Part shown: piece by piece, positions 21,116 through 30,028 of the stretch
Numbering within the stretch: position 1 is the first letter of the stretch
Layout: every line of letters begins with the position of its first letter
DNA from: Azoarcus sp. DD4
GTDB lineage: Bacteria > Pseudomonadota > Gammaproteobacteria > Burkholderiales > Rhodocyclaceae
NCBI RefSeq assembly: GCF_006496635.1
Contig: NZ_CP022958.1
Location: 4,092,001 to 4,156,000, forward strand
Length of the DNA: 64,000 bases
Direction: 5' to 3'
Notes under the pieces: generated by a model
The model's input: only the letters and a program-made list of their open reading frames with translations
Told to the model about the DNA's origin: nothing
The model's database searches: none
Translations under genes and position numbers: made by a program

Positions 21116-22060
21116 TCAAGCGGACGGGCTGCCGTCCCTCACCGCAGCCGCTTGGATGCGCTCTTCGACCAGTTCCCTGTGGACGCAGACCGCGGTCGCC
21201 CGGGGCCGTACCGGCAGGCCTCGCGCCTGCAGGTTGGCGCGGGTGAAGGCCGCGCCGAGCAGCAGGATCAGGGAAGAATAATTCACCCACATCAGCAGCA
21301 GCACCAGCGAACCGGCCGCGCCGTAGGTGGAGGCGGTGGCCGTGGTGGACAGATAGAAGGCGATGAGTTCGCGCCCCAACGCAAACAACAATGCCGTGGC
21401 GAAGGCGCCCAGCCAGACGTCGCGCCAGCCGAGCAGCACGTCCGGCAGCACCCGGAAGATGGTGGCAAAGAGCAGCGTCACCACTGCCAGCGACACCACG
21501 CCATCCAGACTGAGCAGCACAGCCGGCGGCAAGGGCAGCCAGTCCTGGGCGAAGGCCACCAGGGCCTGCACCAGCACGCTCAGCAGCAGCGACACCAGCA
21601 GCACGAAGCCGAGCGCAAGCACCACGGTGAGCGAAAGCAGACGCCCCTTCAGATAGATGAACAAGCTGCTGCGGGTGGGCCGCGGCGCTACACCCCAGAT
21701 CGCATTGAGCGCGTTCTGCATCTGCGCGAACACGGTGGTGGCGCCGAACAGCATCGCCGCCGCCCCGGCCAGCGATGGCAGGATGCCGCTGTGTTCGATA
21801 CGGCTGCCCGCCACTGCGGTCTGCACCGCGGCAGCCGCCTCCGGCCCGATCGCCGCTTCGAGCTGCTGCGCGATCTGGCCCTGCGCCGCGCTTTCGCCGA
21901 ACACCAGACCCACGATGGTCACCACCACGATGACCACCGGCGCTACCGAAAACACGGTGAAGAAGGCGAGTGCCGCCGCGTGGATGAAGACCTGCGCATC
22001 CAGCCACAGCCGCACGGTGTGCTGGAGGACGCCCAGCCAGAACCGCAGCCAGGCGCTCAT
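21116..22060 (-). CDS. YihY/BrkB family inner-membrane protein
   Basis: 314 aa with about six hydrophobic segments. The family pattern is clear: FIHAAALAFFTVFSVAPVVIVV near the N-terminus, LPDVLLGWRDVWLGAFATALLFALGR, and STYGAAGSLVLLLMWVNYSSLILLLGAAFT near the C-terminus. YihY was once called ribonuclease BN, but that assignment is not accepted; the role is unknown. The ATG at 22060 is preferred; the frame stays open far upstream across the next gene, which is spurious. Confidence 0.88.
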   Translation of the reverse strand: MSAWLRFWLGVLQHTVRLWLDAQVFIHAAALAFFTVFSVAPVVIVVVTIVGLVFGESAAQGQIAQQLEAAIGPEAAAAVQTAVAGSRIEHSGILPSLAGAAAMLFGATTVFAQMQNALNAIWGVAPRPTRSSLFIYLKGRLLSLTVVLALGFVLLVSLLLSVLVQALVAFAQDWLPLPPAVLLSLDGVVSLAVVTLLFATIFRVLPDVLLGWRDVWLGAFATALLFALGRELIAFYLSTTATASTYGAAGSLVLLLMWVNYSSLILLLGAAFTRANLQARGLPVRPRATAVCVHRELVEERIQAAAVRDGSPSA

Positions 22061-22209
22061 GGCCGCCCCCGGAGCCGCCGGCGTCGCGACAGCAGGATCG
22101 CACGGAGCATCGACACTGACATGGCGGTTCGTCCGGGGATATTTCGATGCCCCGGATTGTAGAGCCAGCCGCCCCGCACGCCCAAGGCGGGCCGTGCAGG
22201 ACGCCGGCA

Positions 22210-23145
22210 TCAATCGCGCTGCAGACCGGACAGCAGCACGCCGCCGAGGATCAGGCCGAAGCCGGCAATGTGAAAGGCTTGCGGCACTTCGCCGAGCAGC
22301 GGCCAGGCGGCCAGCGCGGCGTAGAGCGGTACCAGGTACATCGACACGCTGGCGCCGCCGGGGCCGACCAGTCCGACCAGTCGGTCGTAGCAGAAATAGG
22401 CGCCGAGGCTGGGAACGATGGCGAGAAAGCCGAGCGCCGCATACAGCCGGCCGTCGCCGAAGTCGGCCACCGTGCCGCCCGCCGCCTCCAGCAGCGCGAA
22501 CGGCGCCAGCGCCAGCGCGCCGCCGCCGATCAGCGCCGACAGCTTCACTTCGCCGGGCAACGTTGGCAGCGGGCGGCGCTTGCCGAGCACGGTGTAGAGC
22601 GCCCAGCCGCAGGCTGCCAGCACCACCCACAGGTCGCCGCGGCCGAACTGCAAACGACCGAGCGCCGCCACCTCGCCCTTGGCCAGCACCAACAGCACGC
22701 CCCAGATCGCCAGCGACATCCCCACCGCGCGCAGCGTACCGACCGGCACCCGCCACACCAGCGCTTCGATCAGCGCAATCAGGGTCGGGCAGGCGGCGAA
22801 GATCAGCGCGACGTTGGTGGCGCTGGTGTCGTGCGCGCCCATGTACTGCGGCGCCACCGCCACGCCCATGCCGAGCGAAGCCAGCAGCAGGATGCGCGGC
22901 CAGGCGGCGCGCAACACGGCACGGCAGGCCCACAGCCGCGGCGCGACGAAGGGCAGCAGGATGAAGAAGGCCAGCGTCCACCGCCCGAAAGCCAGGAAGA
23001 TGGGCGGAATCGCGGCGCTCTCTGCCCAGCGCGCCGCCACCATGTTGGCGGCGAACAGCGCGGGCGCAATCAACATCAGCGGCAGGCCGGCGACGCGGGG
23101 GTCGCCTCTGTAGCCGACTGCCGTACGGGCAAAGACGTTGGGCAC
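22210..23145 (-). CDS. EamA/DMT-family transporter
   Basis: About 311 aa with roughly ten predicted membrane helices in two EamA repeats (LMLIAPALFAANMVAARWA; LGFLAIVPSLGAYFCYDRLVG). It begins at a GTG at 23145 with a CAGGAG ribosome site. It is divergent from an Lrp-type regulator at 23393, a common pairing for amino-acid or metabolite exporters, so Lrp-type control of an export function is plausible. The substrate is unknown. Confidence 0.85.
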   Translation of the reverse strand: MPNVFARTAVGYRGDPRVAGLPLMLIAPALFAANMVAARWAESAAIPPIFLAFGRWTLAFFILLPFVAPRLWACRAVLRAAWPRILLLASLGMGVAVAPQYMGAHDTSATNVALIFAACPTLIALIEALVWRVPVGTLRAVGMSLAIWGVLLVLAKGEVAALGRLQFGRGDLWVVLAACGWALYTVLGKRRPLPTLPGEVKLSALIGGGALALAPFALLEAAGGTVADFGDGRLYAALGFLAIVPSLGAYFCYDRLVGLVGPGGASVSMYLVPLYAALAAWPLLGEVPQAFHIAGFGLILGGVLLSGLQRD

Positions 23146-23392
23146 GATGCACTCCTGGGCGGATGGTCCGGGTTGGCCGGGGTATCGCCGCCTTCCCGGG
23201 GTGGGGGAAGGCGGGGACACTCAGGCCTGGTCTGTGCCTTGTGGGCACGGAGGGAATCCTACCGGGACGGGCCGAGAATGTGCTTTTGTTTACTCCGTCA
23301 TTTCAGCGAATTTACAGAAGAACCATCCTTTTAATGTCGATTATCAGGATGTAACATCCATACGATACGAAAATAGACCAAGGAAGCCCTGC

Positions 23393-23860
23393 ATGAAAGA
23401 AGATCGGCTCGACGAGATCGACCGCAAGATCCTGCGCGAGCTGCGCAGCGACGGCCGCATCAGCAACCAGAAACTGGCCGAGCGCGTCGGCCTGTCACCG
23501 ACGCCCTGCTGGAACCGGGTGCGCGCGCTGGAAGCGGCGGGCATCATCACCGACTACGTCGCGGTGCTGGACCAGCGCGCGCTCGGCATGCCGGACACGG
23601 TGATCATCGAAGTGCAGCTGGAACGCCACGACGACGCGGTCTTCCAGGCCTTCGGCGACGCACTGGTGGAATTGCCCGAGGTGATGGAGGCCTATCTCGT
23701 GACCGGCGAGTACGACTACCTGATAAAGGTGGCGGTGTCGGGCACCGAGGGCTATGAGCGCTTCCTGCGGCAGAAGCTGTACAAGATCCGGGGGATACGG
23801 CACAGCCGGTCGACGTTTGCGCTGCGGTGTTTGAAGCGGGCGCATTCGGTGGTGCCGTAG
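23393..23860 (+). CDS. Lrp/AsnC-family transcriptional regulator
   Basis: 155 aa. Residues about 6-60 form the AsnC-type helix-turn-helix (LDEIDRKILRELRSDGRISNQKLAERVGLSPTPCWNRV), followed by the RAM/ligand domain with EAYLVTGEYDYLIKV. The ATG at 23393 is chosen because upstream in-frame codons lack family character. It is divergent from the EamA transporter across 247 bases and convergent with HMG-CoA lyase. Confidence 0.9.
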   Translation: MKEDRLDEIDRKILRELRSDGRISNQKLAERVGLSPTPCWNRVRALEAAGIITDYVAVLDQRALGMPDTVIIEVQLERHDDAVFQAFGDALVELPEVMEAYLVTGEYDYLIKVAVSGTEGYERFLRQKLYKIRGIRHSRSTFALRCLKRAHSVVP

Positions 23861-23869
23861 GGGGCTGGG

Positions 23870-23900
23870 TTTTCCCCTCCCCTTGAAGGGGAGGGGAAAA
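23870..23900. terminator. Bidirectional terminator made of the palindromic repeat
   Basis: TTTTCCCCTCCCCTT, one G, then AAGGGGAGGGGAAAA: a perfect 15-bp stem with T-runs on both sides, exactly between the converging Lrp and HMG-CoA lyase genes. It is the most symmetric copy of the repeat family and looks able to end transcription on both strands. Confidence 0.8.
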
Positions 23901-24821
23901 TCAATGACTCGCCCCGCGCTTCGCCAGCACCGCCCGCGCCACCCTCGACGCCGGCTCGCGCCCCAGCTGCGCGCTGATCCACGCCGCGGTATCCACCAGC
24001 GCCGCCAGTTCGACGCCGGTCTCCACCCCCAGCCCATCCAGCATCCACACCACATCCTCGGTCGCGACATTGCCCGACGCCCCCGCGGCATAGGGACAGC
24101 CGCCCAGCCCGCTGACCGACGCATCGAACACCGCCACCCCCATCTGCAGCGAGGCGTGGATGTTGGCCACCGCCATGCCGTAAGTGTCGTGGTAATGGCC
24201 GGCGAGTTGCGCCACCGGCACCCGCTTCATCACCGCTTCCAGCATGCGGGCGATGCTCGCCGGGTTGCCGCTGCCGATGGTGTCGCCGAGCGAGATCTCG
24301 TAGCAGCCCATCTCCAGCAGTGTCGCGGCCACATCGGCCACCGCCTGCGGCGCGATCGGGCCCTCGTAGGGGCAGCCGGCGACGCAGGAGACGTAGCCGC
24401 GCACCTTGACCCCGGCCGCGCGCGCCGCCTCGGTGACCGGGCGGAAGCGTTCCAGCGATTCGGCGATCGAGCAGTTGATGTTCTTCTGGCTGAAGGACTC
24501 GCTCGCCGCCCCGAACACCGCTACCTCGGTGGCACCGGCGGCGAGCGCCGCCTCGAAGCCCTTGAGGTTGGGGGTGAGCACCGGGTAGGCGACACCCGGC
24601 TTCGCCGCGGCCAGCACGCGGGTCAGCACCTCGGTGTTGTCGCCCATCTGCGGTACCCACTTGGGCGACACGAAGGAGGTGGTCTCGATCGCCTTCAGGC
24701 CGGCGGCCTCCAGCCGGCGGATGAGTTCCACCTTGGTGTCGGCGCTCACCAGCTGCTTCTCGTTCTGCAGCCCGTCGCGCGGGCCGACCTCGACGACGCG
24801 GACGGTCTTGGGCAGGGTCAT
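23901..24821 (-). CDS. mvaB: Hydroxymethylglutaryl-CoA lyase
   Basis: Splits HMG-CoA to acetyl-CoA and acetoacetate, the last step of leucine/isovalerate breakdown (LiuE in pseudomonads). 306 aa, full length. It has the DRE-TIM motif VGPRDGLQNE (residues 12-21), GCYEISLGDTIGSGNP, the HxH motif GHYHDTYGMA and the Cys-containing VSGLGGCPYAAGASGN. It follows the acyl-CoA ligase by 10 bases, so it is the last gene of the liu operon on the minus strand and ends at the palindromic terminator. Confidence 0.93.
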   Translation of the reverse strand: MTLPKTVRVVEVGPRDGLQNEKQLVSADTKVELIRRLEAAGLKAIETTSFVSPKWVPQMGDNTEVLTRVLAAAKPGVAYPVLTPNLKGFEAALAAGATEVAVFGAASESFSQKNINCSIAESLERFRPVTEAARAAGVKVRGYVSCVAGCPYEGPIAPQAVADVAATLLEMGCYEISLGDTIGSGNPASIARMLEAVMKRVPVAQLAGHYHDTYGMAVANIHASLQMGVAVFDASVSGLGGCPYAAGASGNVATEDVVWMLDGLGVETGVELAALVDTAAWISAQLGREPASRVARAVLAKRGASH

Positions 24822-24831
24822 CGCAAACTCC

Positions 24832-26520
24832 TTACGCGGTCTTCGCTTCGTCCAGCGCCAGTTCGCGCTTCATCTGCTCGCGGATCTGGAATTTCTGGAT
24901 CTTGCCGGTCACGGTCATCGGGAAGCTGTCCACGAACTTGATGTAGCGCGGGATCTTGTAGTGCGCGATCTGGCCCTGGCAATAGGCGCGCACGTCGTTG
25001 GCGGAGAGCTCCGCGCCTTCGCGCAGGATGATCCAGGCGCACAGTTCCTCGCCGTATTTCTGGTCGGGCACGCCGACTACCTGCACGTCGAGGATCTGCG
25101 GATGGCGGTAGAGGAATTCCTCGATCTCGCGCGGGTAGATGTTCTCGCCGCCGCGGATCACCATGTCCTTGATGCGGCCGACGATGTTGCAGTAGCCCTC
25201 GTCGTCGATCACCGCAAGGTCGCCGGTATGCATCCAGCCGGCGGCGTCGAGCGCTTCCCTGGTCTTGGCCTCGTCGTCCCAGTAGCCGAGCATCACCGAA
25301 TAGCCGCGGGTACACAACTCGCCCGGCATGCCGCGCGGCACGATGCGGCCTTCGTTGTCGATGATCTTGACCTCGCAGTGCGGCTGGATGCGGCCGACGG
25401 TGGACACGCGCCGTTCCAGCGGATCGTCGGTGCCGCTCTGGAAGCTCACCGGCGAGGTCTCGGTCATGCCGTAGGCGATGGTCACTTCCTTCATGTGCAT
25501 CTTGTCGACCACCCGCTTCATCACCTCGATCGGGCAGGGGCTGCCGGCCATGATGCCGGTGCGCAGCGCGGACAGATCCGCGGCGGCGAAGTCCGGGTGG
25601 TCCAGCACCGCGATGAACATGGTCGGCACGCCGTAGGCGGCGGTGCAGCGTTCCTCCGCCAGCGTCTTCAGCACCGCCTGCGGCTCGAAGGCCTCGGCCG
25701 GATACACCATCGTCGCGCCGTGGGTGAGGCAGCCGAGATTGCCCATCACCATGCCGAAGCAGTGGTAGAGCGGCACCGGAATGCAGACGCGGTCCCCCGC
25801 CACCAGCCGGATCGCCTCGCCGACGAAAAAGCCGTTGTTGAGGATGTTGTGGTGCGACAGCGTGGCGCCCTTGGGATTGCCGGTGGTGCCGGAGGTGAAC
25901 TGGATGTTGATCGGCTCGTCGAACTGCAGCTTCTCGCCGAGCAGCGCCAGCGCGGTGAGTTCGTCGCGCGTGGGCGGCGCGAGCAGGTCGTCAAAATTGA
26001 GCATGCCGGGCGTTTTTTCCGCGCCCATGCGGATCACCATCTCCAGCGTCGGCAGTTTGTGGGCGCGCAGCAGGCCGGGTTCGCAGTGAGCAAGTTCGGG
26101 CGCGAGGTCGGCGAGCATTTCCAGGTAATCGCTGCTCTTGAACGCCGGCGACAGGATCAGCGCGCGGCAACCGACCTTGTTCAGCGCGTATTCCAGCTCG
26201 CTGCGCCGATACGCCGGGTTGATATTGACCAGCACCAGCCCCGCCTTGGCGCTGGCGAACTGCGTCAGCGTCCATTCCAGCCGGTTCTGCGACCAGATGC
26301 CGATGCGCTCGCCCGGCTGCAGCCCGAGCCGCATCAGCCCGCAGGCCAGCGCATCGACCCTGTGCTTGAGTTCGGCGTAGGTGAGGCGGACGTTCTGGTG
26401 GCGGACGACGAGGGCTTCACGCTCGGCATGGCGAGCGCAGGCTTCGTCGAAGTAGCGGCCTATGGTCTGGCCGATGAGGGGCTTTTCGGACGCGCCGTGG
26501 ACGTAGCTCGGGGTGGTCAT
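24832..26520 (-). CDS. AMP-binding acyl-CoA ligase of the liu cluster
   Basis: 562 aa from ATG 26520. Adenylate-forming motifs: QFTSGTTGNPKGATLSHHN, YGMTETSPVSF, GWMHTGDLAVIDDEGY, GRIKDMVIRGGENIYPREIE and the C-terminal MTVTGKIQKFQIRE. It resembles FadD-type medium/short-chain acyl-CoA synthetases found inside liu operons, so isovalerate or a similar branched or short acid is the probable substrate. That assignment rests on context, between mvaB and the carboxylase alpha gene. Confidence 0.88.
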   Translation of the reverse strand: MTTPSYVHGASEKPLIGQTIGRYFDEACARHAEREALVVRHQNVRLTYAELKHRVDALACGLMRLGLQPGERIGIWSQNRLEWTLTQFASAKAGLVLVNINPAYRRSELEYALNKVGCRALILSPAFKSSDYLEMLADLAPELAHCEPGLLRAHKLPTLEMVIRMGAEKTPGMLNFDDLLAPPTRDELTALALLGEKLQFDEPINIQFTSGTTGNPKGATLSHHNILNNGFFVGEAIRLVAGDRVCIPVPLYHCFGMVMGNLGCLTHGATMVYPAEAFEPQAVLKTLAEERCTAAYGVPTMFIAVLDHPDFAAADLSALRTGIMAGSPCPIEVMKRVVDKMHMKEVTIAYGMTETSPVSFQSGTDDPLERRVSTVGRIQPHCEVKIIDNEGRIVPRGMPGELCTRGYSVMLGYWDDEAKTREALDAAGWMHTGDLAVIDDEGYCNIVGRIKDMVIRGGENIYPREIEEFLYRHPQILDVQVVGVPDQKYGEELCAWIILREGAELSANDVRAYCQGQIAHYKIPRYIKFVDSFPMTVTGKIQKFQIREQMKRELALDEAKTA

Positions 26521-26611
26521 GTTGTCTCCTCTCTTCCTCGTATGTGAGGTGGCCGGTTTCTGTCGCCGGCTCATGGTTGTCGTATCGCCGTTTCCGAACG
26601 CGGCGGTTTGA

Positions 26612-27135
26612 GTCCCCTCCCCTTCAAGGGGAGGGCTAGGGTGGGGATGGGGTCAGCCGCGGGCTTCGAACAACGGTCGCCGCCCCTCGATCACCAACCG
26701 CAACCGCTCCACCACCGCGTCCGGCTCCTGAAATACCTCGCTGTTCCAGAAGCGAATTACATCGAAGCCCGCCGTCCGCAGCATCGCGGTACGCGCATCG
26801 TCATACGCGACGCGCTCGGCATGCTGCCCGCCATCGAGTTCCACCACCAGCTTCAGTTCAAGGCATACGAAATCGAGCACGTAGTCCGCGAAAGGATGCT
26901 GGCGGCGGAACTTCGCGCCGAACTGACCACCACGCAGATGCCGCCAGAGCACTCGTTCAGCGTCGGTGGAGTTGCGGCGCAGGTTGCGGGCGAAGTTCTT
27001 GGTCGGGGTGTTGCGTCCTTGCATTGTGGGGCACGCGAATAATGACAACGTCACGAATCTACAGCGTTTCGTGGGGGCGGCAAGCGGCGTGTTTACCCCA
27101 TCCCCACCCCAGCCCTCCCCTTGAAGGGGAGGGGG
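26612..27135. mobile_element. DUF559 gene bracketed by inverted copies of the palindromic repeat
   Basis: The left arm (26612-26653) reads as palindrome then G-run tract (GGGTGGGGATGGGG). The right arm (27094-27135) reads as C-run tract (CCCCATCCCCACCCC) then the palindrome in reverse. Between them lies the DUF559 gene. The same two arms face each other at 13883-13983 with an 18-base centre and at 46607-46768 with a centre of about 80 bases, as if those were deleted forms. The unit sits within the liu operon, between liuD and the ligase gene. Mobility is inferred from the architecture. Confidence 0.6.
26653..27024 (-). CDS. DUF559 family protein (VSR/PD-(D/E)XK-like endonuclease fold)
   Basis: 123 aa from ATG 27024. 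Typical DUF559 sequence: FARNLRRNSTDAERVLWRHLR, FRRQHPFADYVLDFVC, LKLVVELDGGQHAE, then FDVIRFWNSEVFQEPDAVV. The D-F-x(n)-E-L-D-G-x-Q-H pattern corresponds to the predicted nuclease core related to very-short-patch repair endonucleases. Upstream in-frame codons come from the repeat and are not protein-like. The stop lies inside the left repeat arm. Activity is unproven for most of the family. Confidence 0.85.
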   Translation of the reverse strand: MQGRNTPTKNFARNLRRNSTDAERVLWRHLRGGQFGAKFRRQHPFADYVLDFVCLELKLVVELDGGQHAERVAYDDARTAMLRTAGFDVIRFWNSEVFQEPDAVVERLRLVIEGRRPLFEARG

Positions 27136-27288
27136 CAAACCGCCGACGGCCCCTGCGTTGCGCATTCCCCAACCCCTTCTGCGCTCTCCAGTTCATTACT
27201 CATCCGGTGCCACAGGTGCTTGCCGCCCCCCTGTTTCACCTCCGTGACGGAGAGGAGGCAAAACCCGCTAGCCTCCGAGCGCCCGCTC

Positions 27289-29289
27289 TTACCCCGCCAC
27301 CTCGAACTCCACCAACTCCGCCCCGTCCCCCACCTGATCCCCCACCGCGAACCTGAACGCCTTCACCGTCCCCGTCGCCGGCGCGGTGATCGTGTGTTCC
27401 ATCTTCATCGCCTCCAGGATCAGCAGCGGTGCGCCCTTCTCCACCTTGGCGCCGGCTTCGGCGAGCAGCGCGATCACCTTGCCCGGCATCGGTGCCAGCA
27501 GGCCGCCTTCCGCTCCGCCGCCTTCGCCCGCGTGGTGCAGCGGATCGACACTCGCCAGCTGCCAGCTGCGGCCGTGCAGGAAGATGTGGCGCTTTTCGCC
27601 GGCGGCGATCACGGTGGCATCCATGCGGGCGCCATCGAAATCGACGTGCAGCAGGCCGCGCGGGTTGAGTTCGCCGCGGGCGGACACCGTGTTGCCGTCC
27701 ACCGTCAGCGCAAAGCCGTTGGCGCGGTAGGACACGCTCACCGTCTGCTGCGCTTCGCCGGCGCGGAACACCAGGTTGCGACGCGCCGAGGCGTTCATCC
27801 GCCAGCCGTCGCGCGCATGCCAGGGCGACAGCGGATCGCGGCCGCGCTGCGCCTTGTCTTCACCATAGCGGCGGTCGCGCAGCAGTTCGGCGAGCGCGGC
27901 GACCCGCCAGACTTCGGCGGGAATCGTGTCGCCTTCGGGGAAGAGATAGGCGCGTTCGCGCTCGATCAGGCCGGTGTCGAGGTCGGCGGTGGCGAAGGCC
28001 GGGCAGGCGGTGAGGCGCGACAGGAATTCGATGTTGTTGGCGACGCCCACCACCCGGTAATCCGCCAGCGCCTGCAGCATGCGGGCCAAGGCGCGGTCGC
28101 GATTGATATCCCAGACGATGAGCTTGGCAATCATCGGGTCGTAGTGCGGGCTGATCTCGTCGCCCTCCTCCACGCCGGTATCCACGCGCACATGCAGGCC
28201 TTCGGCCGGCGGCGCCAGATGCACCAGCTTGCCGGTGGAAGGCAGGAAACCCTTGGCGGGGTCTTCGGCGTAGATCCGCGCTTCCAGCGCGTGGCCGCGG
28301 ATCTGCAGCTGCTCCTGCGCCAGCGGCAGCTTTTCGCCCGACGCCACGCGCAGCTGCCATTCGACCAGATCCAGCCCGGTGATCATCTCGGTGACCGGAT
28401 GCTCCACCTGCAGCCGGGTGTTCATCTCCATGAAGTAGAAGCTGCCGTCCTGGTTGGCGATGAACTCCACCGTGCCGGCGCCGACGTAGCCCACCGCCCG
28501 CGCCGCCTCCACCGCCGCCTTGCCCATCGCCGCGCGGCGTTCGGCCGTCATGCCGGGCGCGGGCGCTTCTTCCAGCACCTTCTGGTGGCGGCGCTGCACC
28601 GAGCAGTCGCGTTCGAACAGATACACGCAGTTGCCGTGGCTGTCGCCGAACACCTGGATCTCGATATGGCGCGGGCGGGTGATGTACTTCTCCACCAGCA
28701 CATGGTCGTCGCCGAAGCTGGAGATCGCCTCGCGCTTGCACGAGGCCAGCGCGTCGATGAAGTCCTCGCCTCGCTCGACCAGCCGCATGCCCTTGCCGCC
28801 ACCGCCGGCCGCGGCCTTGATCAGCACCGGGTAGCCGATGAGCTCCGCCTGCGCGTGCAGCAGCGCCGGCTCCTGATTGTCGCCGTGGTAGCCGGGGGTG
28901 AGCGGCACACCTGCCGCCTCCATCAGCTTCTTGGCCTCGGACTTGGAGCCCATCGCGCGGATCGCCGACACCGGCGGGCCGATGAAGACGATGCCCTCGC
29001 GTTCGCAGGCCTCGCAGAAGTCCTCGTTTTCCGACAGGAAGCCGTAGCCGGGATGGATGGCCTGCGCGCCGGTGGCCTTGGCCGCGGCGATGATGCGGTC
29101 GATCACGAGATAGCTCTCGCGCGCCGCCGCCGGCCCGATCAGCACCGCCTCGTCGGCGAGCCGCACATGGCGGGCGTTGGCGTCCGCCTCGGAATACACC
29201 GCCACCGTCTTGATGCCCATGCGGCGGGCGGTCTTGATCACCCTGCACGCGATCTCGCCCCGGTTGGCGATCAGGATCTTGTTGAACAT
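27289..29289 (-). CDS. liuD: Methylcrotonyl-CoA carboxylase, biotin-containing alpha subunit
   Basis: Carboxylates 3-methylcrotonyl-CoA to 3-methylglutaconyl-CoA together with LiuB. 666 aa. The N-terminal biotin carboxylase begins MFNKILIANRGEIACRV and has the ATP-grasp loop AAAGGGGKGMRLVE and FMEMNTRLQVEHPVTE. The C-terminal biotinyl domain has LEAMKMEH, with the biotinylated Lys at 629. The gene lies in the liu order on the minus strand, next to the enoyl-CoA hydratase and beta subunit, so methylcrotonyl-CoA is preferred over propionyl- or geranyl-CoA. Confidence 0.9.
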   Translation of the reverse strand: MFNKILIANRGEIACRVIKTARRMGIKTVAVYSEADANARHVRLADEAVLIGPAAARESYLVIDRIIAAAKATGAQAIHPGYGFLSENEDFCEACEREGIVFIGPPVSAIRAMGSKSEAKKLMEAAGVPLTPGYHGDNQEPALLHAQAELIGYPVLIKAAAGGGGKGMRLVERGEDFIDALASCKREAISSFGDDHVLVEKYITRPRHIEIQVFGDSHGNCVYLFERDCSVQRRHQKVLEEAPAPGMTAERRAAMGKAAVEAARAVGYVGAGTVEFIANQDGSFYFMEMNTRLQVEHPVTEMITGLDLVEWQLRVASGEKLPLAQEQLQIRGHALEARIYAEDPAKGFLPSTGKLVHLAPPAEGLHVRVDTGVEEGDEISPHYDPMIAKLIVWDINRDRALARMLQALADYRVVGVANNIEFLSRLTACPAFATADLDTGLIERERAYLFPEGDTIPAEVWRVAALAELLRDRRYGEDKAQRGRDPLSPWHARDGWRMNASARRNLVFRAGEAQQTVSVSYRANGFALTVDGNTVSARGELNPRGLLHVDFDGARMDATVIAAGEKRHIFLHGRSWQLASVDPLHHAGEGGGAEGGLLAPMPGKVIALLAEAGAKVEKGAPLLILEAMKMEHTITAPATGTVKAFRFAVGDQVGDGAELVEFEVAG

Positions 29290-29344
29290 GTCGTCTCCAC
29301 GCTCTCTTTTGTTCGTCGTATGCGTCGTTTGGGTGTTTGGGTCG

Positions 29345-30004
29345 TCAAGTCGTCGCCGGCCTGCGCCGGAAGATCCGCCGGATGAAGCGCCACAGCGCCA
29401 CGATCAGCACCAGCGCGACCAGCACGAAAACCGCCAGACCGCCGAGAAACCACAGCGGGTAGTGCAGCAGCGTCCACAGGCCACCGGCGAACAGCGCATC
29501 CTCACCCAGCGAAGTGGCGACGTTGCTCACCGGCTCGGGCGAGGTGTTGATCGCCGCCCGCGCGCCCGCCTTGGCGAAGTGGGTGCCGGCCGCCAGGGTG
29601 CCGCCGGCCAGCGCCGCCGCCACCTGCATCGCCCCGCTCTGGTCGCCCATCACCGCCGCCGCCAGCGCCGCGCCGGCGGGAATGCGGATGAAGGTGTGCA
29701 CCGCGTCCCACAGCGAATCCAGCCAGGGCAGCTTGTCGGCGAAGAACTCGGTCACCAGCATCAGGCCGGACAGCCCCAGCACCAGCGGATGCGTCAGCAC
29801 CTCCAGCCCGCCCGGCAGCTGCACGCCGCCGAAGCGGCCCAGCGCCCCGAGCGCGAACACCAGCGCGTACAGCCGCAGCCCGCTGGCCCAGCCTAGCCCT
29901 GCCGCCAGCGCTGCCAGCGAGGCGAGGTCCAGCGGCAGTTCGCGCCAATCCAGCAGCGGGGTGAGCCCGCCGAGGGCGGCACCGAGATCGCCGAGGCTTT
30001 CCAT
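29345..30004 (-). CDS. DUF4126 family membrane protein
   Basis: 219 aa, about five hydrophobic helices, Gly/Ala rich. The N-terminal LAALAAGLGWASGLRLYALVF and VTEFFADKLPWLDSLWDAVHTFIR are typical of DUF4126. It is inserted between liuC and liuD in the same orientation with short gaps (24 and 55 bases), so it is co-transcribed with leucine genes, though no known step needs it. Function unknown. Confidence 0.82.
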   Translation of the reverse strand: MESLGDLGAALGGLTPLLDWRELPLDLASLAALAAGLGWASGLRLYALVFALGALGRFGGVQLPGGLEVLTHPLVLGLSGLMLVTEFFADKLPWLDSLWDAVHTFIRIPAGAALAAAVMGDQSGAMQVAAALAGGTLAAGTHFAKAGARAAINTSPEPVSNVATSLGEDALFAGGLWTLLHYPLWFLGGLAVFVLVALVLIVALWRFIRRIFRRRPATT

Positions 30005-30028
30005 CGCGGCCCCGTGCTTGCGGTCCGA

